A stretch of DNA of 64,000 bases from Rugosimonospora africana (GTDB lineage: Bacteria; Actinomycetota; Actinomycetes; Mycobacteriales; Micromonosporaceae): contig NZ_BONZ01000030.1 in the NCBI RefSeq assembly GCF_016862975.1, forward strand, positions 186,001 to 250,000. The letters run 5' to 3'. Below, in pieces: positions 8,969 to 18,800 of this stretch. The position numbers and the translations under genes were made by a program. The notes under the pieces are model-generated. The model did not search any database. It saw only the letters and a program-made list of their open reading frames with translations, and was not told where the DNA came from. How positions within the stretch are numbered: the stretch's first letter is position 1; each line of letters begins with the position of its first letter.

Positions 8969-9004
8969 ACAACATTTCGTTGTGGCTCGCTGGCAACCCA
9001 GTTG
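8969..9004. promoter_or_regulatory. Candidate LysR operator between divergent LysR and MFS genes
   Basis: ACAAC-ATTTC-GTTGT (8969-8983) is an interrupted dyad with perfect 5-bp arms. A second CAAC-CCA-GTTG dyad lies at 8994-9004. Repeated GTTG/CAAC dyads in a divergent LysR promoter are expected of an autoregulatory site. Placement is by symmetry and context. Confidence 0.5.
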
Positions 9005-9079
9005 TTTGATCCGGCTGCCGGGCCCTGATTTGATCCGGGGCGATCACCGACAGGTTGTGCGACGCGAAAGGCGGAGCTT

Positions 9080-10345
9080 GTGGCGAGACGGTCTCTGGGA
9101 CGGCAGTTCGGCTGGCTGTGGACGGCCTACGCGGTCAGCGCCTACGGCTCCGGGCTGGGGTTCGGCGCGTTCCCGCTGATCGCCGTGCTGGTGTTGCACG
9201 CCAGCCCGGCTCAGGTCTCCGCGCTGTCCGCGGTCGGGCCGGCAGTGGGCGCGCTGATCGCGGTGCCGCTCGCGCCGTGGGTGGAGTTCCGCCGCAAGCG
9301 GCCGGTCATGGTCGCGATGGACCTGTCCCGCTTCGCGGTCATGATGACGATCCCGGTCGCGTACGCGTTCGGCTGGCTCAGCTTCGTCCAGTTGCTCGCC
9401 GTCTCGGCCGTCGTCGCCGCGGCCAAGATCGCGTTCAACGCGGCCAGCGGCGCCTACCTCAAGGCACTCGTCCGGCCGGAGGACCTGCTCGTGGCGAACG
9501 CGCGGTTCGAGTCCACGAACTGGAGCTCCATCGCGGTCGGGCCGCCCCTGGGCGGCGCGGCGATCGGGCTGTTCGGGCCGGTCACCACCGTGGTGGCCGA
9601 CGCGTTCAGCTATCTGTTCTCGGCCGCGAGCATCACCGCGATCCGCGGCAGGGAGGAGCATCCGGGCGGGACCGGCAAAAGCCGGGTACGGGCCGGTGAG
9701 CTACTCGACGGCTGGCGGCACATCCTGGCCCACCCCGGCCTGCGGACGCTCTACCTCAACAACCTGCTCGTCGCCGGACTGATCATGGCCACCGAGCCGC
9801 TGCTGGCCGTGCTCCTGCTTCGCCAACTCGGATTCCCGCCCTGGCAGTACGGCCTCGCCTTCGCCGCCCCGTGCGTCGGCGGACTCATCGGCTCCCGGCT
9901 CGCCCGCCGGGTCGTAGCCCGCTACGGCCAGCACTGGGTCTTCCGGACCGTCGGCACGCTGCGCGCCATCTGGCTGATCGGCCTCGTCTTCGTCCGTCCC
10001 GGTGTCGCCGGGCTGGCCGTCGTCATCGCCGTCGAGCTGGCGATCATCATCAGCATGAGCCTGTATACCCCCGTGCTCGCCACCTACCGGCTCGAACACA
10101 CGCCCAAGCACCGCGTCGCCCGCACCCTGTCGGCGTGGTCCATCGGTCAACAGGCGTCGATCGCGATCTTCACCGCGCTCGGCGGACTGCTCGCCGACGT
10201 CACCAGCCCACGCACGGCTCTCACGGTCATCGGACTGCTCATCCTCGCCAGCCCCCTGCTGCTGCCCCGCCGCGAGACCCCCGGGCCGGCGGGCGATCGG
10301 GAGATGGCTACCACCGGCTCAGGCTCTGCCGACCATACTGCCTGA
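9080..10345 (+). CDS. MFS transporter (multidrug-efflux-like)
   Basis: 421 residues with about 12 hydrophobic helices. It has the MFS motif-A-like loop after helix 2 (PWVEFRRKRPVMVAMDLSRF) and a second half beginning near GWRHILAHPGLRTLYLNNLL. It belongs to the actinobacterial MFS_3/enterobactin-exporter-like group that exports small molecules. GTG at 9080 has an AAAGGCGGAG ribosome site. Probably controlled by the divergent LysR gene. The substrate is unknown. Confidence 0.9.
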   Translation: MARRSLGRQFGWLWTAYAVSAYGSGLGFGAFPLIAVLVLHASPAQVSALSAVGPAVGALIAVPLAPWVEFRRKRPVMVAMDLSRFAVMMTIPVAYAFGWLSFVQLLAVSAVVAAAKIAFNAASGAYLKALVRPEDLLVANARFESTNWSSIAVGPPLGGAAIGLFGPVTTVVADAFSYLFSAASITAIRGREEHPGGTGKSRVRAGELLDGWRHILAHPGLRTLYLNNLLVAGLIMATEPLLAVLLLRQLGFPPWQYGLAFAAPCVGGLIGSRLARRVVARYGQHWVFRTVGTLRAIWLIGLVFVRPGVAGLAVVIAVELAIIISMSLYTPVLATYRLEHTPKHRVARTLSAWSIGQQASIAIFTALGGLLADVTSPRTALTVIGLLILASPLLLPRRETPGPAGDREMATTGSGSADHTA

Positions 10346-10586
10346 CGAGTTGCCGACCTCGTCCCGGCACACTCGATCACGCCTCGGTCGAGGACGCGAC
10401 GAGCGGAAGGTGATTGTGGGGTCGCGCGGCGTGTCGACGCTGAGGCGCGGGTACGCAACTCCGGACGGGGTTTCTGCTCGAATTCGCACGGGGGAGTGGG
10501 AGGCGTTCGGCGTCGGGCGCTTCCCACTGCGAGCGACCAAACAGCAGGATGGTCGCGGCGGCGGGCATCCGGCAATCGGCGCGGCC

Positions 10587-13439
10587 TCATTGACCGACAT
10601 TTGTCGATACGTAGACCTGCCGGACGATCTCCACTCGACTGTGCAGCTCAAGCTTGGTGAGCACGCGCGAGACATGCGTCTGCACCGTACGCCGGGACAG
10701 GAACATGGCCGACGCGATGTCCGTCGTGGACCGCCCCTCGGCGATCAGCAGGGCGACCCGGCGTTCGGTGTCGGTCAGCGCAGCCCAACCGGTGACGGCG
10801 CGCGGCGTCCGGGCACCGTGGGCGCCCCGCCGGATGCCCCGCCGCCGCAGCCGGGCATCGGTGCGTCGGATGTCCCAGGTCGCGCCGAACCCGGCGTACA
10901 GCTCGACCGCCTCGTTCAGCGCGACGCGGCAGGCGGCGGTGTCCCGGCCGGCGAGCACCACCGCGAGGTCCTCCAGCGCACCCGCGAGGTCGACGGCCGG
11001 ACCAGCCGCGCGGTAGTGGTCCACCGCCGCCCTAAGCAGGGCCGGATCGTCGCCGAACAGTCCCTCGCAGCGCAGTCGGGCAGCACCCGCGCGCCACAGC
11101 CCGGCCTCCATGGCCGCCTCCTGCCGGCTCGCCTCCACCGCACCGCGGGCGGCGGCGTGGTCACCGGCGGCGAGCGAGACCCGCACCAGGTCGGGCAGCC
11201 ACTGGTGGATCAGCGTCATCTCGCCCGGACGCCGGTCCAGGATCTCGGCGAACGTGGACACGGCGAGCCGGAGCGCGCCGTCCCGCTCGGCGCTCAACGC
11301 CCGCGCGACCAGCAGGAAGTCCCGGTTCTCGCGGTCCGCGACGGTCTCCACCGGGAACGCCGATCCAGCGGCGATCTGCTCGGCCGCGGTGGTCGGGTCG
11401 TCCCGGCGGACGGCGAGAAGGGCGGCCACCCCGTGCCACAGAACCGTGGGCCCGCGCTCGCGCAGTCCGGCGTAGGTGATCCCGGGCCCATCCGCGTCGA
11501 CCGAGTTCAGCTCCGCGATCGCGTCGTCCCACCGTCCCGTCCAGTACAGCAGGACCGCGGCCGTCACTCCGGTCGCCGCCCCGATCGCGTTGCCCGGCTC
11601 CCGGGCGACCTCGCGGGTCTGCCGCACCGCCGCCTCGGCGTCCGGCCACCGGCACAGGTTCTGCAACGTGAACACCCGGGCGTGCAACGAGAACATCCGT
11701 ACGTCGGCATGGTCCGGCTCGTCGCCGAGTACTCGCAGCGCCCGGTCCACCCGCTCCAGCGCGGACCGGTGCCGCCGCCGGACCGACTCGGTCATCCACT
11801 GGCCCGTCAGCGCGTACCCGATGGCGTACGCGTCGCCGGAGTGCTCGGCCGCGCGCAGCGCTTCGGCGGCCGCGGCATCGGCCGCCGCCAGGTCACCCCG
11901 GTTGGCACGCAGCGCCATCGCCGACGAAGCCAGCAGCCGGGGATGCCAGGAGCCGAGTTGCTCCGGTCTCCCGAAGACCTCCCGCAGCGCGTCGAGGGCG
12001 TCGTCGGTGTGGCCACCACCGATCAGCGCGCGGGTGAGCACCCAGTACATCTCGCCCCGGTCCTCCGGCCCGGCCGACACCGCGATCGCCCGCCGGGCGT
12101 GCGACGCGGCCTGTCCATGACGGCCCATGGCGAGCAGGATTCGGGCCAGCGCGGCGAACACCGGCGCCTGGTCAGCGGCCGCCGGCCGGGCCAGTTCCCG
12201 GCGCAACAGCGTCGCGGCGACGTCGGGAGCGCGCGCGGCCACCGCGGGCGCCGCCGCCAGCAGCCAGTCGCGGACCCACCGGTCGCCCAGCTGATCCGTG
12301 GCGAGCAACTGCTGCGCGACGGTCAGCGGGTCACCGTCCGCGTCGGCGAGCACGCGCGCCGCGTCGAGATGCAGAGCCGCGCGTACCGGGACCGGAATGC
12401 GCTCGTACAGCGCCTGCCGGATCAGGGGATGCCGGAACGCCATCCGGGACCCCGACCGCACCAGGATTCCCGCCGCCACGGCGTCTCCCAAGCCGTTCGA
12501 TAGCACCGGAACCGGCTCCTGAACGAGCGTGGCCAGCTCGGTCACGGTGAACTCCTGGCCGAGCATCGCGGCGGTGTCCAGCGTCTGTACGGCCAGGTCG
12601 GGCACGACGCTCAGCCGGCCGCTCAAGGCGTCGGCGAGGGACACCGGTACCCGCGTGGCGTCGTCATCGGGCAGGTCGGCGACCCCGTCCCGTACCCGGA
12701 TCATCCGCTCCCGGAGCAGCGCGTCGACCAGCTCCCGCAGGTGCAGTGGATTGCCCATCGCGGCGGCCGTCCAGCAGGCGAGGTTGCGTCCCGGCCGGCC
12801 CCCGACCAGCCCGGCCACCAGCGTGGCCGCGTCGGCGTCGGTGAGCGGTTCGAGCGTGATCACGGTCTGGTGGCGCCGGCTGACCACGGTACGGACATTG
12901 ACCACCTCGGGCCGGCGCGGAACCGGCCCGCACACCCCCACCAGCAGCAACGGCATCTGCTCGACGGCCAGGCAGAGGCGCTGCCAGACGGTCACCGACG
13001 CCGGGTCCGCCCACTGCAGGTCATCGATCACGAGCACGGTGGGGGCCGCCGTGCACAGCTCGTCCACCAACGCGACCAGCATCTCGGCCGCCGCGGCGTA
13101 AGCCACGTCGAAATCGCGGAAGCGTCCCGGGCCGCGGCTGAGCAGGAATTCCGCGATCTCGGCGCGCCGCCGGTCGGGCGACCGCACCCGGATGCCCAGG
13201 CAACTCGTCATGACGCCGAGCGGCGAGCGCTGCGACAACTGGTCCGCGGTACCCCACAACACCTCACAGCCGAGATCGCGGGCCACGGCGACACCCGCCT
13301 CGACGAGCGCGGACTTCCCGACGCCCGGCTCGCCCTCGACCCAGACCGCCGAACCCTGCCCGCGCGCCAGGTCACCGGCGGCGGCGGATAGCAAACCCAG
13401 CTCTCGATCGCGCCCCACAAGGCGGTTCGGACTCGCCAC
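10587..13439 (-). CDS. Large ATP-binding LuxR-family regulator (LAL type)
   Basis: About 950 residues. An N-terminal AAA domain with Walker A (GEPGVGKSALV) and Walker B (VLVIDDLQWAD) is followed by a long TPR-like alpha-helical region and a C-terminal LuxR HTH (ALTDTERRVALLIAEGRSTT, then SRRTVQTHVSRVLTKL). Such regulators often activate secondary-metabolite or sugar pathways. The frame is open to an ATG at 13505, which would overlap the upstream MFS gene by 134 bp; the GTG at 13439 is preceded by a G-rich site and leaves a 68-bp overlap. A GTG at 13418 is also possible. It follows the MFS gene on the same strand, so the two are probably co-transcribed. Confidence 0.9.
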   Translation of the reverse strand: MASPNRLVGRDRELGLLSAAAGDLARGQGSAVWVEGEPGVGKSALVEAGVAVARDLGCEVLWGTADQLSQRSPLGVMTSCLGIRVRSPDRRRAEIAEFLLSRGPGRFRDFDVAYAAAAEMLVALVDELCTAAPTVLVIDDLQWADPASVTVWQRLCLAVEQMPLLLVGVCGPVPRRPEVVNVRTVVSRRHQTVITLEPLTDADAATLVAGLVGGRPGRNLACWTAAAMGNPLHLRELVDALLRERMIRVRDGVADLPDDDATRVPVSLADALSGRLSVVPDLAVQTLDTAAMLGQEFTVTELATLVQEPVPVLSNGLGDAVAAGILVRSGSRMAFRHPLIRQALYERIPVPVRAALHLDAARVLADADGDPLTVAQQLLATDQLGDRWVRDWLLAAAPAVAARAPDVAATLLRRELARPAAADQAPVFAALARILLAMGRHGQAASHARRAIAVSAGPEDRGEMYWVLTRALIGGGHTDDALDALREVFGRPEQLGSWHPRLLASSAMALRANRGDLAAADAAAAEALRAAEHSGDAYAIGYALTGQWMTESVRRRHRSALERVDRALRVLGDEPDHADVRMFSLHARVFTLQNLCRWPDAEAAVRQTREVAREPGNAIGAATGVTAAVLLYWTGRWDDAIAELNSVDADGPGITYAGLRERGPTVLWHGVAALLAVRRDDPTTAAEQIAAGSAFPVETVADRENRDFLLVARALSAERDGALRLAVSTFAEILDRRPGEMTLIHQWLPDLVRVSLAAGDHAAARGAVEASRQEAAMEAGLWRAGAARLRCEGLFGDDPALLRAAVDHYRAAGPAVDLAGALEDLAVVLAGRDTAACRVALNEAVELYAGFGATWDIRRTDARLRRRGIRRGAHGARTPRAVTGWAALTDTERRVALLIAEGRSTTDIASAMFLSRRTVQTHVSRVLTKLELHSRVEIVRQVYVSTNVGQ

Positions 13440-14742
13440 GCGCCGAACTACCCCCCGTCGCCCGGGCGCCGGTGCGGCGCGCCCCAGGGACCACTGTATC
13501 GACATCCACCACTGTCTGAGGGTTGGCGGGCTCGACGGCTCGCCGCATGTCGCGCACCGACCGGGAGCTGAGAACCAACAGCACCGTGAGCGCGTAGACC
13601 GCGGCGCTGGCGATGATCACCGGCCGGGCGCCGAACGCTTCGCCCAGCGGGCCGAACAGCAGCTGCCCGACCGGGATGGCCACGAACGAGCCGAGCGCGT
13701 CGTAGGACGACGCCCGCGACAGCAGTGACCCGTCGATGTTCTCCTGCATGGTCACGTTCCAGCCGAGGCTGAAGACCTCCGTACCGGCGCCGGCCACGAA
13801 GGCCGCGATCATCAGCGGTACCACGTGCGGGGCGGTGCCGAGGACGGTGAGCGGACCGACGCAGCAGAACATGCCGACCACGCCGGAGAGCAACGGGCGC
13901 CGCAGCTGTACCCGGAGCATCACCACCGTCATCGCCAGCAGGCCCACCGACTCGGCCGAGAGCACCAGTCCCCAGCCCTGGGCTCCGAAGGTGTGGACGG
14001 CGATCGTCGGGCCGAGTGTGACCCACGCCCCGGCGTGGATGCCGTTCATCACGGCGAAGCCGGCGACAACCACCCACAGCCAGGTGTTGCCGGTGAACAC
14101 CACCCACCCGTCGTGGAGTTCGTGGAGCGTGTTCGTCTTGCTCCGGCGGGGCATCGGCGGCAACGTCACCCGGCCGATGAGCACCGTGGCGACCAGCCAG
14201 CTCAGCGCGTCGGCGGCAAGGGCCCAGCCGGCGCCGACCGAGGCGACCAGCAGGGCGGCCACCGTCGGCCCGATAATCGTGAGCCCGGATCGGGAGAACG
14301 AGAGCAGTGCGTTGGCCCGTTGCAACTGCTCGCGCCGGACGAGCTGGGGCACGATGCTCTGCAGGGCTGGCAGGGTGAACGCCGCAACGGTGCCGTTCAC
14401 GGCCTCGAGCGCGACCAGCACCCACAGGTTCGCGGCGCCGGTGATCACCAGAAGCGCCGCGACCGCCTGGGTCGCCCCGGACAGCAGGTTGGCGACCCGG
14501 ATGACCGCGGTACGCGAGAATCGGTCCGAGACCACGCCCCCGACCAGCAGGAACAGGATCATCGGCACGGTACGGGCGGCGAGTACGAGCCCCAGCGCGG
14601 TGGCCGAGTCGGTGATCGCGAGTACGGCGAACGCGAGCGCGACCGGAGCCATCGCGGAGCCCGCGGTGGACACCACGCGAGCGGAGTAGAACCAGGCGAA
14701 TCGCGCCTCGCGCAGGGGAGCCAGCGCGCCGGTCGCGGTCAC
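13372..14742 (-). CDS. MFS transporter, upstream of LuxR-type regulator
   Basis: 456 residues. About 12 hydrophobic segments and an MFS motif A (VVSDRFSRTAVIRVANLLSG) are visible. The membrane part ends near residue 400; the rest is a low-complexity Arg/Gly/Ser tail read through the overlap with the LuxR gene. The start is the GTG at 14742, with a poor ribosome site. It belongs to the same broad MFS_3 group as the gene at 9080, but is not a close copy. The substrate is unknown; co-transcription with the LAL regulator is inferred. Confidence 0.85.
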   Translation of the reverse strand: MTATGALAPLREARFAWFYSARVVSTAGSAMAPVALAFAVLAITDSATALGLVLAARTVPMILFLLVGGVVSDRFSRTAVIRVANLLSGATQAVAALLVITGAANLWVLVALEAVNGTVAAFTLPALQSIVPQLVRREQLQRANALLSFSRSGLTIIGPTVAALLVASVGAGWALAADALSWLVATVLIGRVTLPPMPRRSKTNTLHELHDGWVVFTGNTWLWVVVAGFAVMNGIHAGAWVTLGPTIAVHTFGAQGWGLVLSAESVGLLAMTVVMLRVQLRRPLLSGVVGMFCCVGPLTVLGTAPHVVPLMIAAFVAGAGTEVFSLGWNVTMQENIDGSLLSRASSYDALGSFVAIPVGQLLFGPLGEAFGARPVIIASAAVYALTVLLVLSSRSVRDMRRAVEPANPQTVVDVDTVVPGARRTGARATGGSSARGESEPPCGARSRAGFAIRRRR

Positions 14743-14794
14743 CGGCGTGCGATCGCCGGGCTGACCGGGTCCGGCGCGATTGGCTGATCGGCCA

Positions 14795-15805
14795 TCAGAC
14801 CGCTGTCCCGGGTGGAGATTTCATGAGCGACGCCGCCGCGGGTGGGCAGCCGCCATGCCCCGACCGCAGGGCGGTGGCCGCCAGGCGGATCAGGTCGATG
14901 TTGACGCCGGCGGCGCCGCTCGGGTCATGCACCTGCAGCCGCACCTCCAGGCTCACCGCGGTCTCACCCCAGCCCTGCGCCTCGATGTTGAGGTGGGCGA
15001 CCTTCTGAGACTTCAGCTGCGGCAGGTACCCGAGTGGGGCTATCTGGACCTTGTCCGATCCCAGGGCGTTCAATTTGGACTGCTTCTTGGTGTTCGGGTT
15101 CTCGACCAGGTTGCGGAAATCCTCGGTACCCCCCAGGTTGACCTGATAGGAGCTGACCAGGGTGAGGCCGCGCTCCTCAAGCAACCGCAGGAGTGCGTGG
15201 TGCACCACGGAGGTGCCGAACTGGCTGGCCAGGTCATCGCCGATCAGCGGCAGGCCGGCGTCCTCGAAACGCTTGAGGAATGACGGATCCCGGGCGACCG
15301 GGTCCGACGTGGTGTTGACGAACGCCGCTCCTGCCATCAGGGCTGCCTCTGCATAGGCCCGGGCCGTGTCCGGCCTGCCGCTCGGTGCGGAGTACAGCAG
15401 CACCTCCGCGCCTTTGAGCGCGTGTGCCACCCGCTCGACCTCCGTCGTGTCCACGAGACCGCGCCGCACGGTCACGCCCGACGGCCGCAGCTTCGCCTCG
15501 AGACGGGGAAAGTTGTTGGGTGACACGAATACCGCTTCGTGGAGGTCCTTGCCCACCTTGTCATCCGACATGGCGAACGCTGCCACGAAGTCGATGTCGC
15601 CGACGCCCAGTCCCGCTATCTGCGGTTGGTGGATGCCCACCAGGCTGCCAGTGTTGCGATAGAAGGCAATCCCCTGCACCAGAGCTGAGGTGTTATTGCC
15701 AACGCCGACGACTGCGACTCTCGCGTTTTCGATCACGCTAGGAGCGTACCCGGGAGCCACGCCGCCGTTCATAACGCCCATATCGTCCGGGTCGGCGGCT
15801 GGCAT
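14795..15805 (-). CDS. Inositol-3-phosphate synthase
   Basis: About 336 residues. Converts glucose 6-phosphate to 1L-myo-inositol 3-phosphate using tightly bound NAD, feeding mycothiol and phosphatidylinositol synthesis in actinobacteria. Evidence is the N-terminal NAD motif VAVVGVGNNTSALVQG, the active-site strand NTTSDPVA, GDDLASQFGTSVVHHALL, and the SSYQVNLGGTEDFRNL / NTKKQSK block with catalytic lysines. Length fits the bacterial short form. The start is uncertain: ATG 15805, ATG 15781, ATG 15772 and TTG 15829 are all in frame and none has a clear ribosome site. It stands alone, divergent from the RHS gene. Confidence 0.85.
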   Translation of the reverse strand: MPAADPDDMGVMNGGVAPGYAPSVIENARVAVVGVGNNTSALVQGIAFYRNTGSLVGIHQPQIAGLGVGDIDFVAAFAMSDDKVGKDLHEAVFVSPNNFPRLEAKLRPSGVTVRRGLVDTTEVERVAHALKGAEVLLYSAPSGRPDTARAYAEAALMAGAAFVNTTSDPVARDPSFLKRFEDAGLPLIGDDLASQFGTSVVHHALLRLLEERGLTLVSSYQVNLGGTEDFRNLVENPNTKKQSKLNALGSDKVQIAPLGYLPQLKSQKVAHLNIEAQGWGETAVSLEVRLQVHDPSGAAGVNIDLIRLAATALRSGHGGCPPAAASLMKSPPGTAV

Positions 15806-15881
15806 GGAAGTTGGCAATGCTGGCGGCAATGCCTCGTCGTTAGCGTCGTGAAACCCTCGTCACTCGTCCCCGGGAGTGTCC

Positions 15882-18800
15882 ATGGTTCCGCGTCCCCGCG
15901 TCCCGCTGTGGCGGGTCGCTCGTTCGCTGCCGTTCCTGATGATGATCTGTATGTCGCTGGTGGCCGGCGTGCTGGCCAGCACGCCCGATGTCGCGGCGGC
16001 GAAGGCCGCCCGCCGGCACGCGCCGAGCACGCCCTCCGTGGTGAGTGCCTCGGTGCCAGGGCGGGGCGCGCCGAAGGTCGCGTCGCGGACTGATCCGGAC
16101 AAGTCGGCGCCGCCGATGGCAGCGCCGAGCTATCCGGCGGCCTCGTCGGCGACGGTGCCGGTGCCGGCCGCGGGCGCCAGTCCGGCGAAGGCGGGTGCGT
16201 TGCCGGTGACGGTGGCCGCGCCGGATTCGAAGACCGCGGCGCGGGTCGGTGGCGCGCTGGCGCCGGCGACGGTGAGCGTGCGCAACCTGGACCACGCCGC
16301 CGCGGCGAAGCTGGGTCCCAGCGTGGCGATGGCGTTGGTGCTGCACCGGGCCGACGGGCAGCGGGGCGCGGGTCAGGTGCGGCTGGCGGTGGACTATTCG
16401 GCCTTCGCCGATGCGGCCGGTGGCAACTACGCGGAGCGCCTGCGGATGGTCGTGCTGCCGGCGAGCTGCGCGACCGCGCCGGACGCGCCGGCCTGTGCGA
16501 AGGGTACGCCGGTCCCGGCGACCAACAACGCGACTACCCGTACGTTGACCGCGACGGTGCCAGTGTCCGGCAGCGATGGGATGATCGCGCTGGACTCGGG
16601 GCCGTCCAGTCCGGCGGGAGACTACCGGGCAACCGACCTCAACGTCGCGCAGAAGTGGACGGCGGGCGACTCGGGTGGTGGCTTCTCCTACTCGTACCCG
16701 ATCGATCTGCCGGCACCCCCGTACGGCGAGGCGCCGTCTGTGTCGCTGGAATACAGCTCCAGCAGCGTCGATGGGCGCACCTCGGCGCACAACAGCCAGC
16801 CGTCCTGGGTGGGGCAGGGCTGGGACATCAGCGTCCCCTACATCGAGCGGGAGTACAAGTCGTGCTCCGACGACGGGCACGGGGACTGGGGTGACCTGTG
16901 CTGGTCGTCGCCGTACTCGGGGCACCCCGGCGCCGCGGCGTACATGATCTCGATCGACGGGCGTACCAGTGAGCTGATCCTGGCCGCCGACGGCACGTAC
17001 CGGATGAAGGACGACCAGTCGTACCGGATCGAGCACCACACCGGCGGCCCGAACGGGGACAACGACGGCGAGTACTGGGAAGTGTCCACACTGGACGGTA
17101 CGCAGTACTTCTTCGGGTACGGGCAGGACCAGCGGCGCTCGACGGCGACGCCGACGAACTCGAACTGGACCGTGCCGGTGGTCAGCGACGATTCCGGGGA
17201 GCCGTGTTACCAGTCGAGTCTGGCGTCGTGCCAGCAGACGTACCGGTGGAACGTGGACGAGGTGCACAGCCCCAACGAGACGTACCAGGTGTACTTCTAC
17301 AACACCGAGACCAACAGCTACAAGCGCTCGTCGTCGGGCAACATCCTGAACTACGTCCGCGGCGGTTACCTGGCGAAAATCGAGTACGGGAAGGTGTGGG
17401 CGGCCGACGCCCCGGCGCCGGCGTACGTGACGTTCCAGAACTACAACCGGTGCACCCAGCGCACCACGATCGACGACCCGGACACCACGCCGGAGCCGAC
17501 CTGCCCGACCCAGGCCGACTCGCCGTCGTCGTATCCGGATGTGCCGACCGACCTGTTGTGCTCCACCTCGTGCAGCAAGAAGTCGCCGACGTTCTTCATC
17601 AGCGACATGCTGGACAACATCCAGGCGTACGTGCAGAACACCTCGGGCGGGTACGACGAGGTGACCAAGTGGCAGTTGAAGCACTCGTTCCCGGCCACCT
17701 CCGACGGAACGAAGCCGTCGCTGTGGTTGGACTACGTGCGCAGGATCGGCTCGCCGGGTAAGCCGGGGGCGATCCGGGAGGCGGTCACCTCGTTCGACGG
17801 GACCAACTACGACAACCGGGTGGACTGGAACAAGGACCTCGGCGCGCTGCCGTTGTCGATGCGGCGGCTGACCACCATCCACAACTCGTTCGGCGGTGAC
17901 ATCGTCGTCGCCTACGGGCACGCGAAGGACCACGGGTGTTTCACCGGCGGCTCCGCGGCCTCCGGCTGGGACGCCTGGTATTCCAAGAAGAAAGACCACT
18001 GGGACATCAACGTCGACGAGTGCTTCCCGCAGCTGTTCAAACCGGAGGGTTCGGATCCCGGCTGGGGCATCTTCCACAAGTACGTGGTGACGTCGGTGAC
18101 CGAGAGCGACAAGGTCGGTGGGCAGCCGGACCGGGTGACCTCGTACAACTACATCGGCGGGGCGGCCTGGCACCACGACGATGACATGATGCTGACCGAC
18201 CAGGAGAAGTCCTTCGGGGACTGGCGCGGGTACCAGCAGGTGCAGGTGACCAAGGGCAGCGGCACCAATCCGGAGAAGTCGGTCACCACGACCACGTACT
18301 ACCGGGGCATGGACCAGAACGTTCACAACGACGGGACCAACCCCGCGGTCTCGGTGACCGACTACGACAACAACCCGCATCCCGACTCGCATTTCCTGCA
18401 GGGCATGGAGCTGCAGCAGCAGAGCTACCGGCTCGACGCCGCCGGCAGCCCCACCGAAATCTCCTCGGAACGGTGGACCTACACGGACCTCGGGATGACA
18501 GCCGATGGGCCGGGGCTGCACAACGCGCACAAGATCCGGCAGGGGTCGCACCTGACCCGGGACCGGCTCGACGACGGGTCGTGGCGGGTCAGCGAGACCG
18601 ACGACACCTATGACAGTTACGGTGTGGTGGCCACCGAGACCGACAAGGGCGACAGCGCGGTGGCCACCGACGACGCCTGCACCACGACGACGTACGCCCG
18701 CGACACCGACGACTGGCGGTGGATGATCGACTTCCCGGAGACGGTGGAGAAGCACCAGAGCTCCTGCACCGGACCGGTCATCTCGCGCACGGTGACGCTG

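Noticed and set aside
10350-12503. Long plus-strand frame opposite the LuxR-type regulator
   Set aside because: Low-complexity Arg/Gly/Pro shadow without ribosome site or domain.
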